Shown here: positions 11,832-25,332 of the stretch, piece after piece
Layout of the letters: each line of letters starts with the position of its first letter
How positions within the stretch are numbered: position 1 is the first letter of the stretch
Assembly: GCA_013396755.1 (NCBI GenBank)
Contig: VWZF01002697.1
Span: 265,864-329,863 of the forward strand
DNA length: 64,000 nt
Direction: 5' to 3'
DNA from: Sclerurus mexicanus
Taxonomy: Eukaryota > Chordata > Aves > Passeriformes > Furnariidae
Notes under the pieces: model-generated
What the model was told of the DNA's origin: nothing
Databases searched by the model: none
Seen by the model: the letters and a program-made list of their open reading frames with translations, nothing else
Translations under genes and position numbers: made by a program

Positions 11832-14800
11832 GTAAGTCCAGATATATCTCCAGATATTAACTTAAATTAACATGTATTTGAGGATGTTTGCAGTTACCCA
11901 GTGTTAATATGAAATTTGGAGTACAGGTTTCAGGGCAGATGCTGTTCTTAATTCAAATTATATTTAATTGAAAAGAAAGAGAATTTTTATTCTATATTAT
12001 ACATCGGGTAGAAATGTATAATTTGTAAACAGTGAAAAGGATGAGTCAGTGAGAGAACTATTCAATAGTGTGTTTCTGATCAAATGTGGAAAGTCCAATA
12101 GCTTTATGCTTCCTTTATGCTCATATAGTATTCAAGATGCATGGACTGTTTCCTAGGTGGTGGGTTGTTCTGTTTGAGTTTTGGGGGATTTTATTGCTGT
12201 TCTTATTATTACTGAGCTTTCACTATGCATTTAATTGGTGATCTCCCATGGAAATTCACAAGAAAGTGGTTTAAAAGTAACTTTCTCTCCCTCCCCCCTC
12301 TTTCGGTGTTACTTGAATTCTCTGGGATTTGTTAGATTGTTTGTATTCCAGTCAGATTTTGCTCTATTGTTTTTCAGATCTCTTTCATTGAAGAAATTAA
12401 ATTTTAGGTTAGATTCTAATGTTTGAAAATCAAACCGGTTTTATCAATTCTTTGCTATTCATAAGTTGTATTTCCTTTTCATGGGCATAGGATAAAAGAG
12501 CACTTGTTCATGCTATTGGTAGTTATGTTTCTTCCTGAAAACTGGGCAAGCTTGTCATGAGGTGCCACTAGACCCTTAGCCTAATACTCCTGCATTCAGT
12601 GACAACCTTTTGCTACTCAGGATAAAGAGTAAGGTCACTCAAATCTGCTAGTTAACTTGAAATATTTTTATATCATGCCACTTCTAAGAGACATGAGTTG
12701 ACAATGTGACAATAAATGGAGTCAGGTTAGCCTTAACTGGGAAAAGGTATGTGAGTTGGTTTTAACAACACTTCCTTGCAAATACCATGTACTGTACTGT
12801 GTATGTTACATATGACTACTACATGGTTCATCCAAATATTTCATATAATTATTTTCTAAACCTATAACGATAGCAGCATTTCCACAGTACCAGTGACAAC
12901 TGCATTGGTGTCTCCTCAATGCATTGATAAATGTATAGCAGTTAGTAGAGTCTGAATGAGGAGGAATGAAAGGTAGATCCTGCTCCAGAAGTGGCTACTT
13001 CTTCCCAAAGTTACTTGAGATCAGGAAATAGATATTTGCCAGTCTATTGTGTTCAAAAGAGACCAGAAGGGAGGTAAGGACGGGATCATTACAGTTAGTA
13101 CATACTGCTGTAAAACAAGGTAGAGTTTTGCTTAGAGATCCAACTTTAAATAAGTTGACTGTTTCTTCTTGGGTTTCCTTTGGCTTATGAAAACCCATCT
13201 CTTCTTCTAGTGCTGAGGTAGAGCTTTCAAAAGCCCAGAAATTGCCAATTATCCATTTCATTTTTACTTTCAGGGTAAGACTAGAAGTCTGTCTGCTTTT
13301 TCTGTCTTGAAAGATAGCTCCTAAAAATTAACGGAAGGTTTTACAGATGGACGGCAAGTGGTCTGACTCGCAAACTGGAGGCAGTAACCTTTTGAGCTCT
13401 ACCTGCCTTAACCTTCCCTTGAAAGTTCACACACACACTGAAGGGGGGATGAATCAGATGAAGCAACTAGCCAAAGTAAACTGGCATTAGGAGTAATGAC
13501 AAGGTGGGTCAGACAGCTAAGACTTCGGTTTATTCCAGTTCATGAGTGAGAGAGCTCCAAGACAGTGTCCACTTTTCTGTTGTGGAGAGGCTAAAACATC
13601 ACTTGCCGTCGCTAACACCCTTTTCCATTATTTTACTGTATGCTTATTTAAGTGTGCTTTCAAAGTTTGAAATTAAAAAAAAAGTATTTTTTTTAAGCTG
13701 TAACTTAGGTTACTTTTCTTCCCAAACAATTTTCTGTTGTCTTTCCTTTTAAATCCCCAGAACTGCAGAGCTATGTGATGCGTGAACAAAATGTACACTG
13801 TTGTTGATACACCGTGGCCTTGAAGATGCACTACTCAACGAGAAGAGATTCAGGAAACTAGTTGTTTTGCATGTGTGGCAAAAGTGCTTTTGATATAAAT
13901 GAAGTAATTTTATAGTCACAGCAGCTGTAGCAAGGAACACGTGTGTTTGCCCACATGTGATCTTTATTTTCTTTTGTTATGGTATATATGGGATGGATGA
14001 GGGTGAGAATATAGAAAGCACTGTTTGCCCACTATGTGGTCTCCCTGCAGTAATCCTTAGTGGTATTATTTTCAAAAACTATCATTAGTCACTGCTTTGA
14101 TACTGGGCCTGCTCAGCCCAGAGGTTGCAATACCATTTAGACTATTGTTTTCTGTATTTGTGTGCATGGGCAAAAGTATGGTCTTTGTGTGTGATACAAG
14201 CAGGAAGTAGGGATTTTACAAATCTTTTCTGACATTCAGCAAAACTTTTATAAAAAAAAGTAAAAAGTTTACACAAAGTTGTATAAGTACAAATTTTACT
14301 CCCAGCTCTGCTGAAGTTATTAACAGTTCTAATTCCACGAAACATTATTCCTCTCTCTGGACAGCAGCCATGTATGCTGTGGTGGCAGATATTTTTGTGC
14401 AGTGAGAGAGCTCTCTGTGCCTCCTCTGTATTCCTTGATGAGAAGCTGCTCAGCTGTTGGAACCTAATTCAGCACTGGAATTACAGAGCATAGCAGTTAG
14501 TAATTTTCATGCTGAATCTGGTTCTTGTGTGTGTGTTCATGTTGTGCAGTGTGTGGTACTGGAAGCAATTTCAGGCTTTTTTAACTCAATGAATTTGTAA
14601 AAGTTGTAGATGCTTCATAAAAATAGGAGTTATCCTATTGTATTTTTGACAGAGTTTTAAAATCTTGTTTTCTTGAATGGAAGAAAGCAACTATATAATT
14701 TCTCACCCAAGTTTATGTTGCTGCCATTACATCACAAATACATAAAACTGGAAGTAAGAAGGAGGAGCTGATGAGAAATGGGGAAGCTCAGTTTCTGTAT

Positions 14801-15045
14801 ATATATGTGGTGCAGTTAAAAATCAGTTTTTTAGGACTTGCACATTCCATGAGATTTTACCATGTTTTACAGATTTTTTGAGAGTTGTTCCAATATCGTT
14901 GGCTTCTCTTGGATTTTATGTATACTTTGTAGAAATCTTGACACTGTCTCCTGTTTGTACTACGGTATTGTACTTCAAAGATACACATGGTTTTCTCCTA
15001 ACAATTTAAAGCTTGATTTGAAAAGCTGTTTTAAAGCATTAATGT

Positions 15046-15051
15046 AATAAA
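15046..15051 (+). terminator. CD47: CD47 candidate proximal poly(A) signal
   Basis: A canonical AATAAA sits about 1.29 kb into the last exon. Its use would give a short 3' UTR isoform. A second upstream AATAAA lies at 15620-15625. Usage cannot be read from the sequence. Confidence 0.4.
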
Positions 15052-16088
15052 ATCCATGTTTTTAAAGATTCTGAGTAATTTGGCACTTCTCAGAGATGAA
15101 TGTTACAAACTAAGGTTCCATATCCATGTTGTGGGTGCATATTGCAGGGATTTGGGACTCTGCATTTTGAGCTCCAGGTCTCAATGCATACATTTGGCAT
15201 TAAGAATTCAACAAAACAAAATTGTTGTACCTGATTCTACAACAGATACTGTTGTAACAGCCCTCTTTCTAATGCTGCAGGACTGAACCATTTAAAGCAG
15301 CCTGTGGTCCAGTCCTCAGTGGGATCAGTGGAACTGGCCACAGGGTAGAGGGTCATTCATGTGATAAAACATGGAAGAAGCGTGTATGGCATACACTCAA
15401 CTGTCATACTTTGCTAGTGGGAGTGTTCATGTAAGATTTGAGCTCTTACATGTGATTCTTTTGAGCTCTTTCCATAATCTCAGCGATCTTTAGCTAAAGA
15501 TGGGAGATGATTCTCCATTAACATAATAGTGCAAGAATTTATCTGATTAAGTACTGTGCAGTACTCCCTGCTTATAATTAGTGATTCCTTCTGGCAAGTT
15601 GAAAGTCTAGCACCTGAGGAATAAAAAAACCAAATCAACTGTCATCCTGTGTAGGTATTCTGCCTTATAAAAACTGTTATGTATGCTGTATGTTAACTTC
15701 TCTAAAGCAAACTTCAGCAGAACCAGTTTGTGTCACCGTGGGATTGAGCCAAGCTCAGAACATGAAGAGCTTGATCTGTGTATGGCTACAGAATCAGTTG
15801 CCCCAGAAATGGCAGAAACCCACCGTCCTGTTGTGTTAAGGGTTGGATTTCTTGTAGGTAGGAACTTAAAAGCAAGAGTTTAAAAAGTTGTTAACGCACC
15901 CAGCCCTTTTCCACCAGTAATTTAAAACCAAAGTTGTTTATAACTGTATGCTTTCATTTGTGTGTGTATATGTGTGTATATATAAATAGACATTTGAAAT
16001 ATCTATAATCTATAGTCTTTACCCAAGAAAATGTTTTTATTTATGAAACATTAAATGATTTTGTAAATATTGTGCTAATATACTTAAA

Positions 16089-16094
16089 AATAAA
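16089..16094 (+). terminator. CD47: CD47 distal poly(A) signal
   Basis: A canonical AATAAA in an AT-rich context is followed about 25 bases later by a GT-rich stretch (GTTGTTTTTGTGGG), as expected downstream of a cleavage site. The signal closes the exon that begins at 13761. Confidence 0.7.
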
Positions 16095-16119
16095 GTCATT
16101 TTAAGTTGTTTTTGTGGGA

Positions 16120-19100
16120 GATTTTATTGTTGCTAGTACATTGCACTTCTGTAGCTGCTTTCATAAATTCATAGTCATAGCTGCTCTTCTCCCTGCCTTT
16201 CTGTGACTTACTGGATATACAGGAATGTTCTCAGTGTTACAGAGGCTGCTGCAGATGGTTTTGGTTCCGTTTCTCCTTAAAAAGGTCTTCCAGTTGGTGA
16301 AGCAAATGTGTAGATTGCCCTGAAATAACTTCAGTTGCACTGACCAACATCAACCATCAGATGTTGTCACTGAAATACACTGGGAGGAAATACGAGTTGA
16401 GGACTAACAAGCTCCTGATGAAACTTGAAAAGCACAGCAGAGCAGTGCATAGTTCCAAGTTGTCTTTGTAGCTCTGGAGTCTTCCATCCTCTGTGAGAAG
16501 AGGATTTCCTGTGTTACTGCTGAAGCACTGCTGCATAAGGTCTGGATTTTCTGAAGTTACGTTTGGTGTATGACAGTGGAGAAAGGAGAGGAGGCCACAA
16601 GCCCTGACTGGTAGCATTTCCACCCTCTTCGGTGGAGCTGAGCTGATGGGAACAGTTGAAATTATTAGCAATTGCCTGCTTGTTCAAGGTGATTTGAACC
16701 ATGGCTGTTGAACTTCTGTGACTTCCATAGCCACACACTTTTATCTCTAAAGGAGTCACGAACCACAGTTGGAGTGATGAAATCTCAAAGTTTTACAATT
16801 TTGCTGGGTGGGGGACCTAATTGCAGGGTGGACTGGAAGCTCAGAGTGACCCTGATTCTAAAGCTCAGGAAAACTGCCTGCTTGAATTACGAGGTGAGAA
16901 AAATGGTGCTAATCTAAATGTACATGGCTGGAGAATATCTCAACACAGTATCGTCAGGGATTCCTAATACCTACAGTCCAGATTGCTCCAGTCAGTTAAG
17001 CCAGGAAAACCAACACCAACCTCAAGTGTCCAGTCCAGAAGCTTTCTGAAAGAGCTTCAGTGCTTTATCAGAACTCTGTAATTTAATACTTACCACCAAG
17101 CTACCTGCCTAATAGTAGAAGTGGGCATCCTCTAGTGCCTTCACAGAAGAATTTATTTTTTTTTTTATCTCTACAGTAAATAATTAATTTGTGCTTGGTG
17201 CTCTGTGCCTGTGCCATATATACAGCCAGCACTATCTTGGACTACAGTACATCTTGTTTTCTGTATCCTTGAGGATTCTTGCAAAGCTTTCATGACAAGA
17301 TAAGTTCATGAGCTAGCCTGTCTCTTGTTTCCTTGTTGGTTGCCTGCTGTGCCTGCTGCACAAGTCGGGCAGGTACATCATGGCCGTGTAGGTGTGCCCC
17401 AAACCCTGCACAGGGCACCTGCAGTGCCTGCACCACTGTCGCCATTATTAGGGTACAACAGGTAGGAAGATGGCCTTGAGGTACTTCTTGGTGCTGCTTC
17501 GAGCCCTCTTCTCACACTGCCTTTTTCACTCATTGGTGACACTCCTAACAGTGCAACATGGCAGGGAAAGGGGTCAGTGGCACTGACCACACCAGGTATT
17601 GAAACCACTCACCTGGACTGAAGCTGAGGGCACCGGGCTGATGCAGCCAAGAATATGCCCCAGCTGTTTGGGACTCCAGCTGGGAGCATTCAAAGCCACT
17701 TTTCTGTTTAATTTAGCAAGTCGTGTAGCCCCGATTGGAGCTGTAATCATGCGGACACCAGGAGCCCAGTACTCATTCCAGATTTTCTGTATGGTAACCA
17801 CTAGCTACCCCAGTTTAAAGAGATAAAGAACTTTTTCTTTTGTACTGTGGTATAAAGATAAGTTATCAGATATCTGCACACACATTACGGGTATGTGTAT
17901 ATTACATACATTACACCGTATGTAATATACATATATATACTGTGAGTGCACCATAGTCTATGAACACAGGCAAGGGTAGCCTTATTTTGCAGCCAATGAT
18001 GGTACATCAGCTTGGAAAACAAAGAAAGAGATGGTTAATCTTATCACTGCACATTGGATTCCCTTCAGTAGCTTGTAGGCTTTATTACTGGACTTGATTA
18101 AAAGCCCAACCCTTTTGTCCACTTGGCTAAAGTCTGAGAAGCTCCTACTGCACAGTCCTGAAAGGAAACCTTCAGTAGGAATCAAGAAAGCAAATGCAAC
18201 AGCCCAAACATGTATTTTAAAGGCAAAAACTATGGTTTCCCCACAGGAGATCTTCTACTCAGAGCAAGCCATAAGCTTTGCTTGGCCATCATGGAAAGAT
18301 GGAAAGCAGGTCCAAAACATCAGCTTCCAGCTGTCAGGGCCAGGGGTTTGCAGGTGAAGAGGCTTCAGCTGTTGCCACCACAGCAGTGGCAGACATGGTC
18401 TTGGTTTAGCCCCACTGGTGTGAGCCCAAGAAGGGATGCTTGAGTGGGATGCATGGAGTTGTGCAGTGCTGGCTCGCTTGGCAGCTGTTCTGCAAAGACT
18501 TGGGCATGGGAAAAGCATCTGTACCACCATCCCAGCTGCAGCTACTCCCCAATAGCTGTAAAAATTACACTGTGAAGAGCACGCAATTAGTCAGAACTGA
18601 TAAATTAAAAGTCTGTCCATAGATTTAAAATGTACTTTATTTGAATCCAGTTCTACCTTATATTACTACAGCTACACTGTGTCTGCTAAGCTGCCAGGAA
18701 GTACATGGATATTTTGAACGTTTCTAGCAGAATGTGAATGCTGCAGAATAACAAGCTTTTCTAAGAGAAGTGAAAGCATCAAGTCTCAAAAGAAGGTGGA
18801 CCAGCAGGTATTTGTAGAGATAGCAAGTGGAAACAAAGAAACACAGGGTTGGGGTTGGTCAGTAGCCAAAAACAACAAAAGGAAAGATTTCAGTGAATTT
18901 GCAAGGGTCAAAAACATGCATTAAGGCATAAAAGCTATGGCAAAAATATCCTATAATTTCTCCCAAATAAAAGAAAAAGTAACGATACCACAAATGTGAC
19001 TGAAACCAAGAAGCTGAAGGTATTTATGGAAATCCCTATGCCCTGGGAGTTTGTAGGTGATATAACTCCATCCTGAAAAACACTGAGTTATCACATCAGT

Positions 19101-22100
19101 TCCTGATAGGTCCCACACCTCATCTTTGCACACAGGCACTATCAAGCTGGTGCTAGACTGGAGAAGTGGTTCAGATAAACCTTTTTATCTTTTAAATGGG
19201 ACCTGTGAGTGGTTTTTTCCCCCTCCATGTTTCCTAGATAGGCTCATCACCATCGTGTGTCACTTTTTCTTAAATAGTTGTTTTCCAGCTAGCCTGTAGC
19301 CAGGGGAGTATTTTGTGTGAGTCACCAGAGCCATCTGTTGTAGACAAATATTTTAGTGAATGCTCTCTCTTTTTTACTTAGAGTGCTTTTATTCTCATGT
19401 TTAAGGATCAATTATGAGAAGACAAAGGCAGGGTGGTCTCTCATTGACTCACTCGCTCTCCCTCCATGAGCTGGCATTAAACCATGTGTTTAACAGCTTC
19501 AACACCACCAAACATTAAAATGGTCTGGGGACAGATTTTCAAGCTGGGTTAGAGCTATGAATTAAAATTTTTAAAGAAACATTTTTGGCTTCCTGGGCAG
19601 TTGCAAACAACTTCTTTTCAGTTCCCTGCAGATTGCTCAGGGTATAAAACATCATTTGAGGGTGAGGGTTCCTCAAAATTTTGACCTGTGTCTGCTTCCT
19701 GCAGCACTTGGACATCATTCAAGATTCACAACTAACATTTCCTGGATACACCAAGTTCCTTCCCTCCTTGTGAGGGATTTGGGTGGCTTCAGCTTCAGCT
19801 CCCTTTCCTGGTTCCTGAAGGATGTTTATTTCCCCTTATCTTTTCTGCCCTCCCGTCAAACCCCAAGTGAAACAGCCTACACCGCACTGTGTTGGGGTGC
19901 CTTCCCTCACAGTTGGCAGCATGAGACTCAGCAGCATCCTCTCCCATACCACACTGCAAGCAAAAGCAGTGCCACTGGTTTGGCCCCCTTCCTGGGGTCC
20001 CTCCACACCTGGCTGTGCAGGGTGGGTGGCTTCAGCCCAGCTGGGCATCTGGCCCCAGACTCACTGCAGCACCAGGCCAGTGTCCAGGCTCCCCCCAGCA
20101 GTTTTGGCCAGTGAGTGAGTTATATTTACATTGTCCTCCATAGCCATGACCATCCGTGACTAGCAGTCTCTGAGCTGTGGGATGTGGCACACCATGATGG
20201 CCAGACCAGTTACAGGCCTTCACAGCTTTGGGGTGTTGTTTGATAGGGCGCTTAAAAAAAAAATAAAAATCCACTGGTGCTCGTTTCTGGTGGTGTTACA
20301 CGCTGGGTTTTTACCACCAGCCCGGCTATTCTCACACAACAAATACTTGATATGATATAAATATTTGATCTGATAAAACCCTTCCGCAGAAACAGCATAA
20401 GAAAATCATAAAGCAGTTAGTTAGAAATAACATTTCTTCTGCACAGCAATAGGCTGGCTGTAGGAAAAGCTGCTGTTCCAGAGACTTCATTTATTGACTT
20501 ATCAGTGCTAGAAACCCCATGTGTGATAACACCATATGGTTGCAGCAGGAAAAGGGAGCCTGAACTTCCAGCTGAAGACCCTGCAGTGACATGGTCCCAG
20601 TGGAGATGCCACCACTGCTGTGTCACGCTCAGCCTGTGTTACCTGAGGCACACAGACCCAGCCACGGGAGGCTCTCTCCCTGCTTGTACAGCAGTCACCA
20701 CACTCCAGTACAAGGAGATGGGAGGCTCCTGAGAAGGGAACAGAGAAAACACTGGGAGTTTTTTGTTACATGCCAGTGTTTGCTCTCGGTTTCAGCACTG
20801 CTCAAAGCCACCCCTGCACAGAAATGGGTTTGGCTTCCCCTTTCTGCAGCACAGCCTGCACTTGAAAACTGCGATATGCACCTGCTGAGGTGTGTGAAGG
20901 TGTGTGTTGGACTTTCACTTCCACTTGCTCTCCTTTGCACCCACGGGTGAGTGACAGTGCTCTGGTGGCTTGGTGGTCCTCCTAGACAGGCACCTGATCC
21001 CAGGTGGGCTCTTCACAAGGTCCCTCTCCCTCCCCACCAGCCAGCAAGGCAAAGCAGCCTGATGAGGCCAGCCCTGGGTAATTTTTTGAAAACTCAATTA
21101 GCAAGTATTTTTATGCAATGGGCTAAAACAAGACAACTGAGTTGCTGACTCTTGAAATTTCAGGGGGTTTGCATACAGCTAGGGTATGCAAACCTATCTG
21201 TCTGTCTGTCCCCATGGACATGCACAGAAGATCCCCAGCAGACATGAGGCTGGAAAATGTCCAAAGGAAGATCCTCTTTAGAACTGGCTTGTATTCGGGG
21301 CATGCCTGACCCAGAGCTGCCAGTTTATTAAATGCCAGAAGAAAATTAATGCATGTACACCATCATTCCCATGTCAGCAGCTGATCCAATATCACACAAC
21401 TCCTCCAACCCAGCAGAACCAGGAGGAGATGAACTGAGCCAAACCATTACTGAGTGCAACAGTTTAGCAGCAAATCTAGTGCAACTTGGTGGTTAAATGA
21501 GGTCTCTTGGGTTTGAATTGTATTTGTCTCCCCCTTACTGGGCATTTTGGGCCAGGTCCACTGTACTTGCCTATGATAACCTGAATAATGTTTGTGTGGA
21601 TGTCAGGATAAGGCTTGCTGTGGCTTAGCTTGCAACAGCAGCTGGTTGGTGTAAACTGTGGGTGTAGGCAGCTCTGACACCATGACAGGGGTGTATCACC
21701 CAAGTATGTACTACTTAAAGGCATCACTGCCTTGCCTGGGTCTGCAGGAGACCAATAATCTATGGGCACACAATTTGAGAACCGCTGAATTTCCTAAATA
21801 AAAATTAAGAGAAAATTTCATTTTGGGCTGAGTTATTTTTAATGGTTCTGTGCTGGTTTTAGTCTTGTCTGGAAGGTGCTCAATAGCGCTTCCTTCTCCC
21901 AGCAACTCTGGGGTGCCTCCAGGAGTGATGCTGCTCTCAGAAGCATGACCCCTAAATCTTGACCTTAGTGTCAAAAAATTATGAAACTACAGCTGAGCCT
22001 GTTTGGGTTCTTTATACTGCACCTATGCTTGGAGCATTTCACTTGGGAGAGGCTCCACTTGCACCACAGCTTCCTCTATAGGGCTGCTGTAAGTACTTGC

Positions 22101-23950
22101 ATTGCCACCAAATGCTGTAGCCCATACTAGTCAGCCAAAGTCTTTCCAAGTTCAGGCAGTGGTTCAGCCTGGATCACATCACTGCCTGAAACAAGTCTGC
22201 AGAATAGAGATGAGGGTGAAGTAAAGTGGTTTACATGAAAATAAATGGTGCCACATTGACAACTCTCAAGAGGTGGAGCAACATTGCTGAGATCTGAGAA
22301 ATATCCAGCATCTCCCCTTTGACTTCTGGCAAAGTTTGCTGAGTCATGTGGGAGAAAAGTTTCTTCCCCAGTGCTTTGGATAAAAGGAGGTAGTTCACCT
22401 TCAGTGGCTAAGTATAAAAAGGAAAAATAAAAGGAAAAGCACCTCAAAATCAGATACCTTTTGGAAAACACTTTGCTTGGCAAAAAGAAGCCTTTGGAGG
22501 CATTCCTAAATCCAAACATTTTGGGGAGTAAGAGCCGACTGCAGGGGCAGTCAGTAAGTGACTTAAACCTCTACGATAATAGACATCCCCAAACAGGCCT
22601 GGCACCTTGGACAAACTTGTTTGGGGCAGTCTTGATGTGATTTCAGCTTGTAAGAGCACATTGCCTGACTGTTGCCTATCTTGCTTTTAGTTTCACTTTT
22701 TGCAAGGAAATGATAGAAAGGAAATGTCAGACCCTTACCATGCAAGTGACCATCATGCACCTACACCTGCAGACAAATAATTAAAAAAAAAAGGACAAGA
22801 CTGCTCAACAAGACGGTATTAAAAGTGTATTAAAAAAAAAAAAGTGTGTAAATACAGCCTCAAATGAGCTCTTGACCAAAGAGGAAGAAAACCCACCACC
22901 AGTGTCCTTCTTCTGGCAAAGAAACAGTGATGCACACCATTATCATTTTACTCTTCCCATGCCAAAGCATGGAAAGGGTAAAAGAATAAAAATTAGCAGT
23001 AATTAGATAATGGGGATTACATGGTAACTGAATTAACAGAACATGTCAGGTTTTATTTAGATTAGAATGTCAAGGCTTTGTTAGACCATGAATATACTCA
23101 CTGCTCCAAGTACCAGATGTGGTTCCTCAGCCCACCTCCATTTAATTAAACTTGCATAGCATCAAAGCAGAAGAGCTTTCCAGAAAAGTGCTCATGGAAC
23201 ATGTTTTGACCTGACATCAGGGAAAACCAAGCAACATTGTCCTTCACATACTAAGTGGCTCAATCAGATTAGTCCTGCTCTACATGATGCCAAACCTTGA
23301 CAGTGCTCACACTGACACCTGGAAAAGGGGGATAGGGCTTGGAACAGGGGCCAGCATAAAGCGTGGTGGTGGCACACTGCAGGGGTGGGGATTCACAGCC
23401 ATTGCAGCTCTGCAGTCCCCGCCTTTGAAGGCATAAATCTTCTATCAGGATTGCTCAACTCCCACTGGGGTTTTCCCCTTCCCTTTTCCTGTTTTTATCC
23501 CTTGTGCAGACATACCCACTGTGCTGCAGAGGACCTTCCCCTCCCTCCAAGTTTGATTGTTAAATAATCTTTATCAGAAACAGGTGGAGGCCATGACTGT
23601 GCCCTGGGGGGCAGTGGGGCAGCCACTGCTGTCATCCTTTGCATCCTTGTGCTCTGCATGATTCTTTCAGGAAAACACTGAAGTTGGGATTTTTCAAAAA
23701 TTTCAGAGAGATTAGCAGATCTAATTCCTATTAAAATCAACAGGAACTAGACATGCAGCTGGGTGGGTGAAGAATAAAAGGAAAAGGACATTAAACACTT
23801 AGCTAAAGCTTCAGGGATGAATCAACCACGCTCCAGTTCCCAAAGGATAAATCAAGTATACCACTAATCCAGATGTTTCAAGCAACTAAAATTTGCCTTA
23901 AAAGTTCATGTGTTATGAATACACTGTTTTTACTTCAGTAACATACTGAC
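16120..23950. other. Intergenic DNA downstream of CD47
   Basis: No gene is supported here. The stretch alternates AT-rich sequence with moderately GC-rich patches at 17.3-17.8 and 19.6-21.1 kb. These patches carry overlapping open frames on both strands. Named items inside it are the inverted repeat at 17896-17931 and an exon-like segment near 17.6-17.8 kb discussed in the findings. Confidence 0.6.
17896..17931. repeat. Perfect inverted repeat (14-bp arms, 8-base loop)
   Basis: Arms 17896-17909 (TGTATATTACATAC) and 17918-17931 (GTATGTAATATACA) are exact reverse complements around the loop ATTACACC. It is flanked by TATG/CATA simple sequence, so it may be a by-product of alternating purine-pyrimidine DNA and not a functional hairpin. 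Confidence 0.8.
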
Positions 23951-23951
23951 A

Positions 23952-24600
23952 TGCGGAAAAAGACCCCACAACTAGGTAGTTGTAGAGAAGGTACGTTTAT
24001 TCAGCGCTGGGTGCCTGGGGGATTTGTCCACCAAAAACATGCACACCCCCCTGTGCTTACTGGTTTGTTTAAAAACAGTTAAAACATGCATATTCATTAT
24101 TTCTTTATACATATTCATTATTTTCTTAGAAAAGGCAGGTTATTCTAATTAGTTCCAAGAAGTAATTTCCATTTTCTCCACCCTGCGCTCCTCCCATCCG
24201 AGTTTGCGTAGTGGTTTTCATTTTTCCTGGGCCGGGGTCTTTGGGGGTCTTGGGGATGAAGATCATGGGTCTTCCTCGCTGTGTCCTTTTGAACTTGGCT
24301 CAAAAAGTAACTTAAACCGGTTCTGTTGGCAACTCAAACTAGTCTAATGAGCAAACTTCTACAATTGTCTTACTCCCGTGACATGTTTCCTGATTTATCT
24401 CAGTTTCTTGAAGCTTCAAGGCCACGTACTGATGGCAATCATAACATACTCCCTGTTAATTATGGCCTCAACTATACAGTCTATCTTTGTGGCTTCAGCA
24501 AAAGCCCCTACAATTGTTTCTATTAACCCTCTTGTTCCTTATCCTTCTTAGTGTTAGTTCTTTATCGATAAGTTCCCTATGATACATAATATTAGTTATT
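23952..24600 (-). mobile_element. Endogenous retrovirus LTR relic, minus orientation
   Basis: Read on the minus strand, an AATAAA followed by a pyrimidine-rich end closes with GGGGTCTTTTTCCGCA. This is a typical R/U5 boundary for bird ERV LTRs, whose last bases here are CA at 23952-23953. Upstream (higher coordinates) lies a CpG-containing U3-like part and then AT-rich sequence. The far boundary is uncertain and no matching second LTR, gag, pol or env was seen, so it is a solo or decayed LTR. The family was not assigned. Confidence 0.6.
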
Positions 24601-25332
24601 GATTCCCTATATCAATACAAAACAAGGAAATCACTGTATTATACATAAATACATATTAATATTTTCAAATAACCTTTAGAGAACCTGCTTGTAAAAAGAT
24701 CTTTTCTAACTGTTGCTCAATTATATCAATAATCTGGAAATTTAGAAACTAGAATTTCTCATGCGGTGAATCTCCACTGACTGCAAGTGCATTTATGGCA
24801 TGGCAGCAAAAGCATCCATCCCAGGAACAAAGGGAAAATGAAAATCCCAGGAGAACTAGATATAAGAAAATCTGAGGAGAACTAAATCCCCTTCGTGCTG
24901 CCTGCCTGCCTTCCTGTTGCACTAATGAAGTGATCAGCTGCTGATGGCTGGACAACAAGACATGCAGGTGATAAATCCATTTGTCAGACTTTCAATCAGC
25001 TTCAAAGTTCTCCTCAGTCCTCTGGGATGCAAGACTTTGGCTTTGGCAAGCTGGTTCAAACTGTTCACCAAATGGTGAAACAAATTACAGAAAGGCACTG
25101 TGGCTGAAAGATTGGGGTTTACTGAACCACAGTGGCTGGAGGAGCCTGGAGCAAACCCAAGCCTTCTCTCAAGAAACCTGGTAGCTTTTTATGAGAAATA
25201 AAAAATCGGTTTTATTACAAGCAGATGAATTTAGTAATAGATATTAACCAAAGATGTAGTTTTTGTTTTTTATTACTAACCCATAGGCGTTCCATAGAAG
25301 TTGTAAGGCATTCAGTCCTGTTTTGGAATGTA

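Larger units (their letters stand above)
8841..13760. other. CD47 introns around the tail exons
   Basis: These three introns are about 2.30, 0.64 and 1.93 kb and separate exons 8, 9, 10 and 11. They are AT-rich with many short T-tracts. No further coding exon is convincing. In particular, no separate microexon encoding AFKE was found between 11165 and 11803. Confidence 0.65.
13761..16115 (+). other. CD47: CD47 last exon: 3' UTR
   Basis: The acceptor AAATCCCCAG at 13751-13760 follows a T-rich tract. If exon 10 is included the whole exon is untranslated. If exon 10 is skipped it encodes a different end, ELQSYVMREQNVHCC, with a stop at 13805-13807. The 3' UTR is AU-rich and ends near an AATAAA at 16089-16094, so cleavage is expected about 15-30 bases later. 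Earlier AATAAA signals lie at 15046-15051 and 15620-15625. In human, short and long CD47 3' UTRs direct the protein to different membranes through HuR; whether that holds here is inference. The exact end was not determined. Confidence 0.75.

Noticed and set aside
19656..20114. 152-codon plus-strand open frame in GC-rich intergenic DNA
   Set aside because: Overlapped by long frames in other frames and on the other strand; composition-driven, with no recognisable family.
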